A stretch of DNA of 33,150 bases from Oscillospiraceae bacterium (GTDB lineage: Bacteria > Bacillota > Clostridia > Oscillospirales > Acutalibacteraceae), in contig CACYCR010000189.1 in the NCBI GenBank assembly GCA_902772935.1, positions 1-33,150 of the forward strand. Direction: 5' to 3'. Shown one piece after another: positions 22,554 to 31,311 of this stretch. Made by a program: the position numbers and the translations under genes. Numbering within the stretch: position 1 is the stretch's first letter; each line of letters begins with the position of its first letter. The notes below the pieces were generated by a model, which was not told the DNA's origin, ran no database searches, and worked only from the letters and a program-made list of their open reading frames with translations.

Positions 22554-25500
22554 TTACGGCGAACCTTGCATTTTTTTCTTTTCTTCCTGCGCGAATTCCA
22601 GCAGTTTGATCACCTCGAGCAGTGCATCCGTTACGGTCTGGTTCTGCAGACGGACGGAAAGATACGGCTTTGTCTTGGCGGCGCTTGCCATCACGCGGCC
22701 GCGCATCCATTTGCCGAGCGTTGCAAGATAAATCGGCTCGAGCGGATCAAGAAAGACCAGCAGTGCTGCGCCGCGCTGTGTGATTTCCGTGATGCCGAGC
22801 GCGGCGGCACGGGCGCGAATCAGCGCAATGTCAATCAATCCGCGTACACTTTGCGGCGGCTCGCCGAAGCGGTCAATGAACTCATCGAGCACGTCCATGG
22901 CATCCGCATTTGTGCGGATGCAGGCGATGCGCTTGTACATGGCGATGCGGCTGCGGTTGGAATCAATATAGGTTTCCGGAATGTGTGCGTCGATCGCAAC
23001 GTCAATGAGGCATTCCGGTTCCGGCGTCGGTGCATCTGCGCCGGTCTCTTCCGCAACGGCTTCCGACAACAGCTGCAGGTACATTTCATAGCCGACAGCC
23101 TCCATGTGACCGTGCTGCTGCGCGCCGAGGACGTTGCCTGCGCCGCGAATCTCCAGGTCACGCAGCGCGATACGGAATCCGGAACCGAACTCTGTGTATT
23201 CCCGGATTGCAGACAGACGACGCTGCGCTTCTTCGGAAAGCTGTTTGTCGCGCCGGTAGGTGAAATAGGCGAAGGCGCGGCGGGCGGAGCGGCCGACCCG
23301 GCCGCGGATCTGATGGAGCTGCGCAAGACCGAGACGGTCAGCGTCTTCAATGATGAGCGTGTTGGCGTTCGGCACATCCACGCCGGTTTCGATGATCGTT
23401 GTACAGACGAGAATGTCGATTTCATTTTCCAGCAGCTGCCGCCAGATTTCGCTGAGTTCGTCTTCATTCATTTTTCCGTGGGCAATGCCGATGCGCGCAT
23501 CGGGCAGAAGCTGCTTGATTTTTGCGGCGGTACACTCAATGGATTCCACGCGGTTGTGCAGATAATAGACCTGTCCGCCCCGGCGCAGTTCGCGGTCCAT
23601 TGCTTCGCAAAGTACACCGAGATCGTGCGGGATCACATAGGTCTGTACCGGGTGCCGGTCGGCGGGCGGCATTTCCAAAATGGACATATCGCGAATGCCG
23701 GTCATCGCCATGTTCAGCGTACGCGGAATCGGCGTTGCCGAGAGCGTCAGCACGTCCACCAGCGGAAAGCGTTCCTTGAGCTTTTCTTTTTGCGCCACAC
23801 CGAACCGCTGCTCTTCATCCACGATCAGCAGCCCGAGATCTTTGAATTCGACGTTTTTGGCAATGATGGCGTGCGTGCCGACAACGATGTCGACTGTACC
23901 GGCGGCAAGACGCTTTTTGATTTTGTTGCGCTCGCTGACCGAACGAAAGCGCGAGAGCATTTCGATTTCGATCGGAAATCCGTCGAAGCGCTTTTGAATG
24001 GTCTGATAATGCTGAAACGCGAGAATCGTTGTCGGTACAAGGATGGCACACTGCTTGCCGTCGGCGACGCATTTGAAGGCCGCGCGCAGTGCAACCTCCG
24101 TTTTGCCGAAACCGACGTCGCCGCACAGCAGCCGGTCCATCGGGTGCGGGCGCTCCATGTCGCGCTTGATGTCGTTGATCGCGGCAAGCTGATCATCGGT
24201 CTCATCAAAGATGAACCGCCGTTCAAAATCGTTCTGCATATCAATGTCCGGCGAAAATGCGAAGCCGCCGGAATGCATGCGTTTGGCGTAGATCGCGGTC
24301 AGTTGTGCCGCCATGTCCTTGACTGCGGCGCGGACGCGGGATTTTGTCCGCTTCCACTCGTCACCGCCGAGCCGGTTGAGCTTGACCGGCCGGTCTGTAT
24401 CTTTCGGGGAGATGTATTTGGAAAGCAGGTCCAGCTGCGTAACCGGCAGATACAACACATCCGTACCGCGGAAATTGATCTTGATGAAGTCTTTGACTTT
24501 GCCATCCACGGTCATGGTCCGGATGCCGTCGAAAATGCCGATGCCGTGCAGTGCATGGACAACGTAATCGCCGCGGGACAGTTCCTCGAGTCCGGCAATG
24601 GATTTTCCGGCTTTGAAGCGGCGACGCTGTTTTTTCGCAGCGGTGCCGCCGGTTTTGCGGTGGGAGAACAGTGTGAATCTGAGCGTCGGATAGGCGAAGC
24701 CGCCGGAGAAGACGCCGGCAATGATGCTGACGTACCCCTTCGGAAATTCCGCCGGGATCACCGGGAAATAGTGCGCCTTGAACCCTTCGGTCTCCAGATC
24801 GTACGCGAGTTCTTTTGCGTTCTTTTCGGTACCGGCGGCGACGACAACGGTGGCGTTTGCCTGATACGCGCCATGCAGGTCTTCCGTCAGATAGCTCAGT
24901 GTGCCGTCCCACGGCGCCGCCTGCATTGCCTCCATGGAGATGAGGGCTTTGACCGGCAGATCAAAGCTGCCGCGCGCAAGATTGTCAAGGAAGATTGCCC
25001 CGCTGCGTTCATATTGCTGCAGCAATTGCGGCCATTGCAGCGTAAAGCACGTGAGGTCGGCGGTCAGGCAGCCCTCTTCGAGCATACATTTCACATCTTC
25101 CTGCAGCAGTTGGTCTGCATTTTCAAAGTGCTGCTTGACGCCGGCGGACTCGCTGACAAACAGCAGCCAGTCGGCAGCGTAATCAAAAACGGTCTCCTGT
25201 GTGTTGTATGCCAGGGCAAGATAGCGGTCCACGCAGGCGAGGCGTACGCCGTTCTCGAGCTTTTCGATGTCGCCGCGCAATTGCTCTTTGACCTTGACGC
25301 TGCCCTTGCCTTTGACGGTCGCGGCGTAGGTTTTGAGCGCGCTGCACAGAGCTTCATCGCTGTCAAACAGAACTTCGGTTGCCGGCGTCAGGGAAACGGT
25401 GTCCAGCTGATCCGTGCGCCGCTGACTTTCCAAGTCGAAGCTGCTGATGCTGTCCACAGTGTCGCCCCAGAACTCCACACGCAGCGGTGCGGGCAGGTGC

Positions 25501-26051
25501 GGCGGAAAGAAATCGAGGATGCCGCCGCGCAAAGAAAACTGCCCGGTGCCTTCCACCTGGTCGCAGCGGACATAACCGGCAGACAGCAGCACGGAAACGG
25601 CGCTTTGCACTTCAATCTCCTGCCCGACCGTCAGGCGCAGACTGCGCTTTTTCAGTTCAGCACGCGGGATCGTTCGCTGACAGGCGGCGTCGATGCTGCA
25701 GACCACAAAGCGGCAGTCGTCTGCCTGCATACGGGAGAGGACGCCGATGCGCTGCTGCTCGTATTCATGTGAAGCGCTCTCTGTTGTCCGAAAATGAAAA
25801 TCCCGGGCAGGATACAGCACGGCATTGTCGGAAAACCGGTTGAGGTCTTCGCAAAGGCGGGTTGCCGCGCCTTCATCCGCGCAAAGAATCAGCGCCTTTT
25901 TTTGCAGCGTATCGCACAGGGCGGAAATCCAATGCGCCTTGTGTACGCCGGAGAGGCCGAGCAGGCCCATCGGCAGTGCGCCGGTCTGCGCGTTCTTGCA
26001 GACGGAACGAAACTCATCGCAGGTGGTCAGTACTTTGGTAAAGCCGGTCAT
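22554..26051 (-). CDS. mfd: Transcription-repair coupling factor Mfd
   Basis: The 1165-residue protein is full-length Mfd. It removes stalled RNA polymerase from DNA lesions and recruits UvrA. The N-terminal UvrB-like part (about 1-380) includes the FSLRGGILDFFPP block. The CarD-like RNA polymerase-interaction domain (about 490-560) has the DYVVHALHGIGIFDG motif. The RecG-like translocase has Walker A GDVGFGKT (644-651), DEEQ (745-748), the SATPIPRT block and QIRGRVGRS; a C-terminal D7 TRCF domain follows. The ATG follows AAAGGAG by 8 bases. The frame is open 21 codons further up but through a 5'-leader hairpin. It is transcribed from its own promoter and followed by the separate M20 peptidase unit. 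Confidence 0.97.
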   Translation of the reverse strand: MTGFTKVLTTCDEFRSVCKNAQTGALPMGLLGLSGVHKAHWISALCDTLQKKALILCADEGAATRLCEDLNRFSDNAVLYPARDFHFRTTESASHEYEQQRIGVLSRMQADDCRFVVCSIDAACQRTIPRAELKKRSLRLTVGQEIEVQSAVSVLLSAGYVRCDQVEGTGQFSLRGGILDFFPPHLPAPLRVEFWGDTVDSISSFDLESQRRTDQLDTVSLTPATEVLFDSDEALCSALKTYAATVKGKGSVKVKEQLRGDIEKLENGVRLACVDRYLALAYNTQETVFDYAADWLLFVSESAGVKQHFENADQLLQEDVKCMLEEGCLTADLTCFTLQWPQLLQQYERSGAIFLDNLARGSFDLPVKALISMEAMQAAPWDGTLSYLTEDLHGAYQANATVVVAAGTEKNAKELAYDLETEGFKAHYFPVIPAEFPKGYVSIIAGVFSGGFAYPTLRFTLFSHRKTGGTAAKKQRRRFKAGKSIAGLEELSRGDYVVHALHGIGIFDGIRTMTVDGKVKDFIKINFRGTDVLYLPVTQLDLLSKYISPKDTDRPVKLNRLGGDEWKRTKSRVRAAVKDMAAQLTAIYAKRMHSGGFAFSPDIDMQNDFERRFIFDETDDQLAAINDIKRDMERPHPMDRLLCGDVGFGKTEVALRAAFKCVADGKQCAILVPTTILAFQHYQTIQKRFDGFPIEIEMLSRFRSVSERNKIKKRLAAGTVDIVVGTHAIIAKNVEFKDLGLLIVDEEQRFGVAQKEKLKERFPLVDVLTLSATPIPRTLNMAMTGIRDMSILEMPPADRHPVQTYVIPHDLGVLCEAMDRELRRGGQVYYLHNRVESIECTAAKIKQLLPDARIGIAHGKMNEDELSEIWRQLLENEIDILVCTTIIETGVDVPNANTLIIEDADRLGLAQLHQIRGRVGRSARRAFAYFTYRRDKQLSEEAQRRLSAIREYTEFGSGFRIALRDLEIRGAGNVLGAQQHGHMEAVGYEMYLQLLSEAVAEETGADAPTPEPECLIDVAIDAHIPETYIDSNRSRIAMYKRIACIRTNADAMDVLDEFIDRFGEPPQSVRGLIDIALIRARAAALGITEITQRGAALLVFLDPLEPIYLATLGKWMRGRVMASAAKTKPYLSVRLQNQTVTDALLEVIKLLEFAQEEKKKMQGSP

Positions 26052-26088
26052 AGGGGTCTCCTTTGCTGTTGTCAGACACGACAAATTG

Positions 26089-26110
26089 CCCTGTGCCGGA
26101 CAGCACAGGG
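26089..26110 (-). promoter_or_regulatory. 5'-leader hairpin of mfd
   Basis: A perfect 8-bp stem CCCTGTGC / GCACAGGG with a 6-base loop lies about 40-60 bases before the mfd start on the transcript. It has no T run; the role is unknown. Confidence 0.45.
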
Positions 26111-26134
26111 GCATGCATTCTTTTTTGCCTATTT

Positions 26135-26163
26135 ATTTTACACCGCGAAAGCCGCCTTGTCAA
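26135..26163 (-). promoter_or_regulatory. Promoter of mfd
   Basis: On the minus strand TTGACA (26158-26163), 17 bases, then TAAAAT (26135-26140). Confidence 0.8.
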
Positions 26164-26264
26164 GTCTGAAAACGCGGGACGAGAGGGTCGGATCACGTCG
26201 CTTTTTAGGGAGAATTAAAGTTTATTTAATAAAATTTAACAGGTGATTCCGACAACGGAAAGAA

Positions 26265-26293
26265 TTGACTTTGCCGCCGTCTTATGCTACAAT
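26265..26293 (+). promoter_or_regulatory. Promoter of the zinc-uptake operon
   Basis: TTGACT (26265-26270), 17 bases, then TACAAT (26288-26293), about 30 bases before the first gene. An A/T-rich imperfect inverted repeat (GTTTATTTAATAAAATTTAAC, about 26219-26240) lies just upstream and could be a metal-regulator site, but symmetry is weak. Confidence 0.75.
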
Positions 26294-26323
26294 ATATCAT
26301 CATCTTTCAAAGGGGGTATTCGC

Positions 26324-26626
26324 ATGAAACGCCTGCAAAGGCTGGTCGCTGTGGCTCTGATGCTCGGTCTTTTGCTCTCGCTGATTTGTATCTGCGCACT
26401 GTATGCCTATCCGACGCATACACATGAAAGCGATGCCGCACATTGTGTGCTTTGCGCCATTGCCGCGAAAGCGCCGGCGCTGTTGCAGACAGCACACGCG
26501 TCTGTCAAGGCGGCTGCGCTGTTGCTGCTGCTGTTGCTGTTCGCAACGGTGACCCTTCCTGTGCGGATGCGGCAAAGCGAACAAAGAATGACCCCGATCA
26601 CCCTCAAAACAAAGCTTACCACCTGA
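26324..26626 (+). CDS. Small membrane protein with HxH...HCxxC metal-binding motif
   Basis: The 100-residue protein has two likely membrane helices (about 8-28 and 62-80). Between them a short, probably external loop reads HTHESDAAHCVLC (32-44). Two His, a third His next to Cys and a second Cys make a compact site suited to Zn or Cu. I do not recognise a named family, though the HCxxC placement recalls DUF2946-like proteins. It is the first gene of the metal-uptake operon, 48 bases before znuA, so a role in metal sensing or hand-over to the transporter is inferred. The start has AAGGGGG about 7 bases upstream; translation from further upstream would cross the promoter. Confidence 0.8.
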   Translation: MKRLQRLVAVALMLGLLLSLICICALYAYPTHTHESDAAHCVLCAIAAKAPALLQTAHASVKAAALLLLLLLFATVTLPVRMRQSEQRMTPITLKTKLTT

Positions 26627-26631
26627 GTATG

Positions 26632-26667
26632 GTACTCTTTTCCAAGCATTAAATGATAAAGGAGTAC
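26632..26667 (+). promoter_or_regulatory. Hairpin covering the znuA-like ribosome binding site
   Basis: GTACTCTTTT (26632-26641) can pair with AAAGGAGTAC (26658-26667): 10 pairs with one G-U. This buries the AAAGGAG of the substrate-binding protein gene. It lies 5 bases after the stop of the small membrane protein. Confidence 0.5.
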
Positions 26668-26674
26668 TGTACTG

Positions 26675-27646
26675 ATGAAAAAAGCAATCTGTATATTTTT
26701 GTGTCTGCTGCTGGCTGTGAGCGTGTTTGCAGCCTGCGGCAAAGTGTCGCCCGAAGGCAAAGCCCAGACGCCGACGGTGTCCGATCCGGAAAAGCCGAAT
26801 GTTGTGGCGACGATCTTCCCGATTTACGACTTTTGCCGCGTTGTTGCGGGCGACAAGGTGAACCTTTCCCTGCTGCTGGATTCGAAGACGGATCTGCACA
26901 GCTACAGCCCGACAACGGACGACATCCTGCGCATCTCCAATGCGGATTTGTTCTTTTTTGTCGGCGGTGAATCCGACGACTGGGTGGAGGGCGTGCTCGC
27001 CTCCGCTGAAAATGAAGCGCTGCAGGCGATTGCGCTGATGGAAACGGTGGACGCTGCCGAAGAAGAAGCGCTGCCCGGTATGCAGGAAGAGGAAGAAGAA
27101 CCGGAGACGGACGGCCCCGAACTGGACGAACATATCTGGACGTCACTCAAAAATGCGCAGGATATGGTGAATGCCATTGCCGAGGCTTTCGCGTCTGTTG
27201 ACGCGGACAACGCACAGGTGTACCGTGCGAACGCTGCGGCGTATAACAAACAGCTTGCGGCGCTGGAGACGCAATACGCCGAAACGATTGCCGGCGCAAA
27301 GCGCAAGGTGCTTTTGTTTGCCGACCGGTTCCCGTTCCGCTATCTGCAGCGGGACTATGACCTGGAGTGCTATGCCGCGTTTTCCGGCTGCTCTGCGGAA
27401 ACGGAGGCCAGCTTTGACACGCTCGCCATGCTTGTGCAAACAACAAAAGACAAGGCGCTGCCCTATATTCTCATGATTGAAGGCAGCGACAGCGCCGTTG
27501 CACAATCCGTCAGCGCGCAGACCGGCGCCGAGATTCGTGTGCTCAACTCCTGCCAGTCCGTCAGCGCTGACGACATCAAAAACGGCGTGACCTATCTTTC
27601 TGTTATGGAATCGAATCTGGACGTTTTGAAAGAGGTGCTGAACTGA
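26675..27646 (+). CDS. znuA: Zn/Mn-type ABC transporter substrate-binding lipoprotein
   Basis: The 323-residue protein belongs to the ZnuA/cluster A-I metal-binding family. Its lipoprotein signal ends at VFAAC (Cys21). Family positions visible are VVATIFPIYDF at the mature start, His75 in DLHSYSPT, His153 in DEHIW, and Glu269 in LMIEGSD. At the position where many relatives have a third His (HxAFGY) this protein has Asp217 in FADRFPFRYL, giving a His-His-Asp-acid set. Instead of the His-rich loop of ZnuA there is an acidic loop (about 127-150) with six consecutive or near-consecutive Glu. Zinc or manganese is likely, but specificity is not decided by sequence. It overlaps the ATPase gene by one base. 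Confidence 0.92.
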   Translation: MKKAICIFLCLLLAVSVFAACGKVSPEGKAQTPTVSDPEKPNVVATIFPIYDFCRVVAGDKVNLSLLLDSKTDLHSYSPTTDDILRISNADLFFFVGGESDDWVEGVLASAENEALQAIALMETVDAAEEEALPGMQEEEEEPETDGPELDEHIWTSLKNAQDMVNAIAEAFASVDADNAQVYRANAAAYNKQLAALETQYAETIAGAKRKVLLFADRFPFRYLQRDYDLECYAAFSGCSAETEASFDTLAMLVQTTKDKALPYILMIEGSDSAVAQSVSAQTGAEIRVLNSCQSVSADDIKNGVTYLSVMESNLDVLKEVLN

Positions 27647-28362
27647 TGGAACTGCTTCGATTTGAAGATGTCGCCGTCGGCTACGAAGGCAAACCGGTTG
27701 CGGAGCATTTGTCCTTTGCTGTGCACGCGGGAGATTATCTTTGCATCGTCGGCGAAAACGGCGCAGGCAAAAGCACCTTGATGAAAACGCTGCTGTCCTT
27801 GCAGACGCCGCTGTCCGGTAAGATCACCTACGCGGGCGCCCTCAAAAAGAACGAGATCGGTTATCTGCCGCAGCAGACGGAGATTCAGCGGGACTTTCCC
27901 GCGACGGTCCGCGAGGTCGTGTTGTCCGGCTGCTTGAATCGCAGCGGTCTGCGCCCGTTTTATTCCGGCGCGCAGAAACAGACCGCGAAAAAATGGATGG
28001 AACGCCTGGACATCACAAAGCTGCAGAGCAAAAGCTATCGTGCCCTTTCCGGTGGACAGCAGCAGCGCGTGCTGCTGGCGCGGGCGCTCTGTGCAACAAA
28101 GTCGGTCATCGTGCTTGACGAGCCGGTTGCCGGTCTGGACCCGTTGGTGACGGCGGATCTGTACGCGCTCATTGGGCGGCTCAACAAAGAAGACGGGATC
28201 ACGATCATCATGGTCTCGCACGATCTTTCGGCGGCGCTGACTTATGCCGATCACATTCTGCAGGTCAGCCGCGGCTCCAATTTCTTCGGCACGACGGAAG
28301 ATTACCGCGCGTCGGAGCTTGGGAAGCTCTTTATCGGAAAGGCGGGTGACAGCGATGCTTAA
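27646..28362 (+). CDS. znuC: Metal ABC transporter ATP-binding protein
   Basis: The 238-residue ATPase energises the metal permease. Walker A is GENGAGKS (36-43), the Q-loop is in GYLPQQTE, the signature is LSGGQQQRVLLARAL (134-148) and Walker B is VIVLDEP (154-160), followed by the switch His in MVSHD. It is of normal length for the ZnuC/MntB group. Its ATG shares one base with the preceding TGA, and its end overlaps the permease gene by 8 bases, so the three are translationally coupled. Confidence 0.95.
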   Translation: MELLRFEDVAVGYEGKPVAEHLSFAVHAGDYLCIVGENGAGKSTLMKTLLSLQTPLSGKITYAGALKKNEIGYLPQQTEIQRDFPATVREVVLSGCLNRSGLRPFYSGAQKQTAKKWMERLDITKLQSKSYRALSGGQQQRVLLARALCATKSVIVLDEPVAGLDPLVTADLYALIGRLNKEDGITIIMVSHDLSAALTYADHILQVSRGSNFFGTTEDYRASELGKLFIGKAGDSDA

Positions 28363-29287
28363 CGCACACGACACAACGGTCTCTTCCGCGCTGGAAAACA
28401 TCCGCTCCGTATTTCAAAGTATGGGCGTTGCATTGGAGGCCGCGCCCGCTAAGCTGGATGCCTATTTCACCCAGTTCAAATTCGTAAAATTTGCATTGAT
28501 CGTCGCGATCCTGATCGCATTGTGCGCGGCGTTGCTCGGCGTCACGCTTGTGCTCAAGCGGTATTCCATGATCGGTGACGGCTTGTCACACGTGGCGTTC
28601 GGCGCAATGACCGTTGCGATGATCTTTTCCCTTACGCCGGTGTATATTTCCATGCCGGTCACCGTGCTGACGGCGGTTTTGCTGCTGCGCGGCGGAAAAC
28701 GAAAGCTGGGCGGTGACAGCGCCATTGCCATGCTTTCGGTCTCATCGCTCGCGCTCGGCTATTTGCTGCTGAATCTGTTCTCCGGGTCGTCGTCGAATCT
28801 CAGCGGTGACGTCTGCTCGATCCTGTTCGGCTCAACATCGATCCTGACGCTGCGAGAAAGCGACGTGATCCTTTGCGCAACGCTGGCAGCGGTAGTCATC
28901 TTTGTTTACATCTTTTTCCACAATCAGATCTTTGCCGTGACGTTTGACGAAGACTTTGCTAAAGCAACCGGCACAAAGGTCACCGCGTATCATCTGCTGA
29001 TTGCCGTGATCACGGCGGTCGTCATCGTGATCTCGATGAACCTGGTCGGTGCGCTGCTGATCTCCGCACTGATCGTGTTCCCGGCGCTGTGTGCCATGCG
29101 GCTGTTCCGGTCGTTCCGGGGCGTGATCATCAGCGCGGCGATCATCTCCGTTTTCTGCGCGGTATTCGGCATTCTGCTTGCCATAATCTTTTCGACGCCG
29201 GTTGGCTCGACAATTGTTGCCGCCGATCTGCTGGCGTTTGTTATTTGCATCATCATTGACGCGATCAAGAGAGGTACAAAGCGATGA
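28355..29287 (+). CDS. znuB: Metal ABC transporter permease
   Basis: The 310-residue protein is an ABC-3 family permease with about eight or nine membrane helices from residue 40 onward. Typical family segments are LVLKRYSMIGDGLSHVAFGA and the coupling region near NLVGALLISALIVFPALCAM. An N-terminal extension of about 40 residues precedes the first helix and is unusual in length. The start ATG, inside the last codons of the ATPase gene, follows GGCGGGTGA, a modest ribosome site. A longer frame exists upstream but lies within the ATPase. The stop overlaps the next start by four bases (ATGA). Confidence 0.94.
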   Translation: MLNAHDTTVSSALENIRSVFQSMGVALEAAPAKLDAYFTQFKFVKFALIVAILIALCAALLGVTLVLKRYSMIGDGLSHVAFGAMTVAMIFSLTPVYISMPVTVLTAVLLLRGGKRKLGGDSAIAMLSVSSLALGYLLLNLFSGSSSNLSGDVCSILFGSTSILTLRESDVILCATLAAVVIFVYIFFHNQIFAVTFDEDFAKATGTKVTAYHLLIAVITAVVIVISMNLVGALLISALIVFPALCAMRLFRSFRGVIISAAIISVFCAVFGILLAIIFSTPVGSTIVAADLLAFVICIIIDAIKRGTKR

Positions 29288-29847
29288 AAAAAATTCTTGT
29301 GATATTGCTTGCGCTGTCGCTGTTGACAACGCTTGCCGCCTGCGGTAAAAACACGCAGCCGGATACAACCGCCGCCACGGTCGGCAGTACCGACACCGGC
29401 ACACCCGTTTCCACAAATACGCCCGCAGATGATGGGACGACGCTGTCCTCCATGGCGGTCAGCGAAGACGCCGCCGGCGAGGCAGCCGCTGCCGCACAGC
29501 TGGATGGCTATACAGTGGATATTGATCTTGCCGGTAAGGACAAAACCACGGTGACGACACAGATGCAGACGATTGCCAATGACCCGAAGTCATACATCGG
29601 TAAGACCATTCGTGTCTCCGGTACGTACGAGGCGTATTTTTCCGAAGCGACGCAAAAGACCTATAACAACCTGCTCGGTTTCGATACGACCGGCTGCTGC
29701 GCTGCCTGGGGCATTGAGTTTTACGGCGACGCTGTGCCGGACACCATCCCGGATTATGAGACCATCTCTGTGGTCGGCACAATTGATACCTATGACGAAG
29801 ACGGACAGGCGTACACGTTCATCGACGTCTCGCATTTTGCTATGTAA
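29284..29847 (+). CDS. Zn-operon lipoprotein resembling the YcgQ/DUF1980 C-terminal domain
   Basis: The 187-residue product has a lipoprotein signal (Cys20 in TLAACG), a long Thr/Ser/Asp linker (about 22-85) and a compact domain (about 88-187). The domain contains NDPKSYIGKTIRVSGTY, a Cys138-Cys139 pair in LLGFDTTGCCAAWGIEF, and SVVGTIDTY near its end. That order recalls the OB-fold-like C-terminal region of YcgQ/TIGR03943, a Zn-regulated partner of YcgR, where a CC pair occupies the same place. Similarity is by eye only. Because it is the last gene of the metal operon and is coupled to the permease, a Zn-dependent or Zn-supply role at the cell surface is inferred. It is followed by a strong terminator. 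Confidence 0.8.
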   Translation: MKKILVILLALSLLTTLAACGKNTQPDTTAATVGSTDTGTPVSTNTPADDGTTLSSMAVSEDAAGEAAAAAQLDGYTVDIDLAGKDKTTVTTQMQTIANDPKSYIGKTIRVSGTYEAYFSEATQKTYNNLLGFDTTGCCAAWGIEFYGDAVPDTIPDYETISVVGTIDTYDEDGQAYTFIDVSHFAM

Positions 29848-29859
29848 CACCTATAAACA

Positions 29860-29893
29860 CCGCGGTTTTGTTGTCAAAAACCGCGGCGTTTTT
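29860..29893 (+). terminator. Terminator of the metal-uptake operon
   Basis: A perfect 10-bp stem CCGCGGTTTT (29860-29869) / AAAACCGCGG (29877-29886) is followed by CG and seven T. Confidence 0.92.
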
Positions 29894-29909
29894 TTATCGA
29901 CTTCAACAA

Positions 29910-29938
29910 TTGACAAATGGATTTTTGCGGCTTACAAT
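29910..29938 (+). promoter_or_regulatory. Promoter of the MFS transporter gene
   Basis: TTGACA (29910-29915), 17 bases, then TACAAT (29933-29938). Confidence 0.8.
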
Positions 29939-29970
29939 GGAAGTAAACTTGCGAGAAATGAGGGAGTCAT

Positions 29971-31311
29971 ATGCCGAAAAATACACTGCAAAAAAAGCGA
30001 TCCGGATTCTCCATGTGGCTGTTGGTCTGGGGTCTCGGCCTTGCCGGACAGATCTGCTGGAACATGGAAAACCAATGGTTCAACACGTTTGTTTACGCAA
30101 AGATCGGCAAGGATCCGTCCATCATCACGGGCATGCTGATCTGCTCCGCCGCCGCAACCACGTTTTCCACCTTCTTTTTCGGTACGTGGGCGGACCGCAC
30201 CGGAAAACGACGCACCTTCATTTCCTGGGGCTACATCCTGTGGGGTATTTTCACGATTGCATTCGGTCTGACACAGTTCATCAGCAAAGAGTTGTATCTG
30301 CTGCTGGCAGTCAGCGTTGTCCTTGCGGATACCGTGATGAGCTTCTTCGGCTCCATGGGTAACGACGCCGGCTACAACACCTGGATGAATGACATCATGA
30401 CCGACAAGAACCGCGGGCAGATCGGCGCGGCACTGGCAACACAGCCGGTGCTCGGTACCATCATCGGCACCGTAGTCGGCGGCCTGCTGGTCGGTGAGAA
30501 TGACAACTATATGCTGCTGTTCGTTGTGATGGGCGTGTTCGTGATTCTGTTCGGTCTGCTTTCCATGCTGACACTGAATAAGAACGACGACGTCACACCG
30601 AACAAAGACGGCGGCTTCTGGCACCAGTTTTTCAGTGTCTTCAATTTCAAACGCTTTTTCAAGCTGAAAGAGCTTGTGCTGGTCCATGTGGCAATCGCCG
30701 TGTTCTTCATCGGCTTCAACGTGTATTTTGCCTATATCGGCAACTATCTGATTTACTATCTCGGCTATTCCGCCGATATGATGGGCATCATTGAGGCGGT
30801 GCCGCTGGTGCTTGCCATGCTGACGGCCATTCCGATCGGTATTCTGATCAACAAGAACAAGCATCCGTACATTTCGATCGCGGCTGTCCTCATCAACATC
30901 ATCGGCCTGCTGATCCTCTTCCCGATCAAGGCGGCGGATGTTGATCCCACGGCAATCTTCAATCTGCGCATCTGGCTCGGCATTTTTGTTGTCGGCGTCG
31001 GTTATGTCGGCATTCTGCAAACGACAAAGGTTTGGGCAAAGCAGCTCTATCCCGCCAATGCCAAAGGCCAGTTCGAGGGCATTTGGATTTTGTTCTTCGT
31101 ACTGATTCCGATGATCGGCGGTTCCCTCATCGGTCAGGCCGTTGTCAAAACGAGCGGAGAGACCTTCCTGGAGGAGGCGAGTGGACAGATGCAATATGTG
31201 CCGAACGGCAACATTTTCATCGTCGGTGCGGCAGTGGTTCTGCTGTCGCTCATTCCGATCATTCTGACGATCAAACATCACAAAGCACGCAGCAAAACAG
31301 TTGACAAGTAA
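29971..31311 (+). CDS. Major facilitator superfamily transporter
   Basis: The 446-residue protein has about 12 predicted membrane helices and the MFS motif-A-like loop GTWADRTGKRR after helix 2 (about 72-82). A charged central loop lies around 200-220. The opening (MWLLVWGLGLAGQICWNMEN) and the NDAGYNTWMNDIM segment are of a Clostridia-rich MFS/GPH-like group whose substrates are mostly sugars or sugar derivatives; the real substrate is unknown. It is preceded by its own promoter and by GAGGGAG at about 7 bases. No sugar enzyme genes are beside it. The -35 hexamer of the next gene lies inside its last codons. Confidence 0.9.
   Translation: MPKNTLQKKRSGFSMWLLVWGLGLAGQICWNMENQWFNTFVYAKIGKDPSIITGMLICSAAATTFSTFFFGTWADRTGKRRTFISWGYILWGIFTIAFGLTQFISKELYLLLAVSVVLADTVMSFFGSMGNDAGYNTWMNDIMTDKNRGQIGAALATQPVLGTIIGTVVGGLLVGENDNYMLLFVVMGVFVILFGLLSMLTLNKNDDVTPNKDGGFWHQFFSVFNFKRFFKLKELVLVHVAIAVFFIGFNVYFAYIGNYLIYYLGYSADMMGIIEAVPLVLAMLTAIPIGILINKNKHPYISIAAVLINIIGLLILFPIKAADVDPTAIFNLRIWLGIFVVGVGYVGILQTTKVWAKQLYPANAKGQFEGIWILFFVLIPMIGGSLIGQAVVKTSGETFLEEASGQMQYVPNGNIFIVGAAVVLLSLIPIILTIKHHKARSKTVDK

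Noticed and set aside
22503-25772. A 1089-codon open frame on the plus strand
   Set aside because: It is exactly antisense to mfd, whose translation carries all Mfd motifs. Its own translation has no recognisable domain and is Arg/His/Cys-rich in the way of a codon shadow.
26219-26240. A/T-rich inverted repeat as a Zur box
   Set aside because: Only about six of ten positions are symmetric and the sequence does not match the TAAATCGTAATNATTACGATTTA-type consensus, so I keep it as a remark only.
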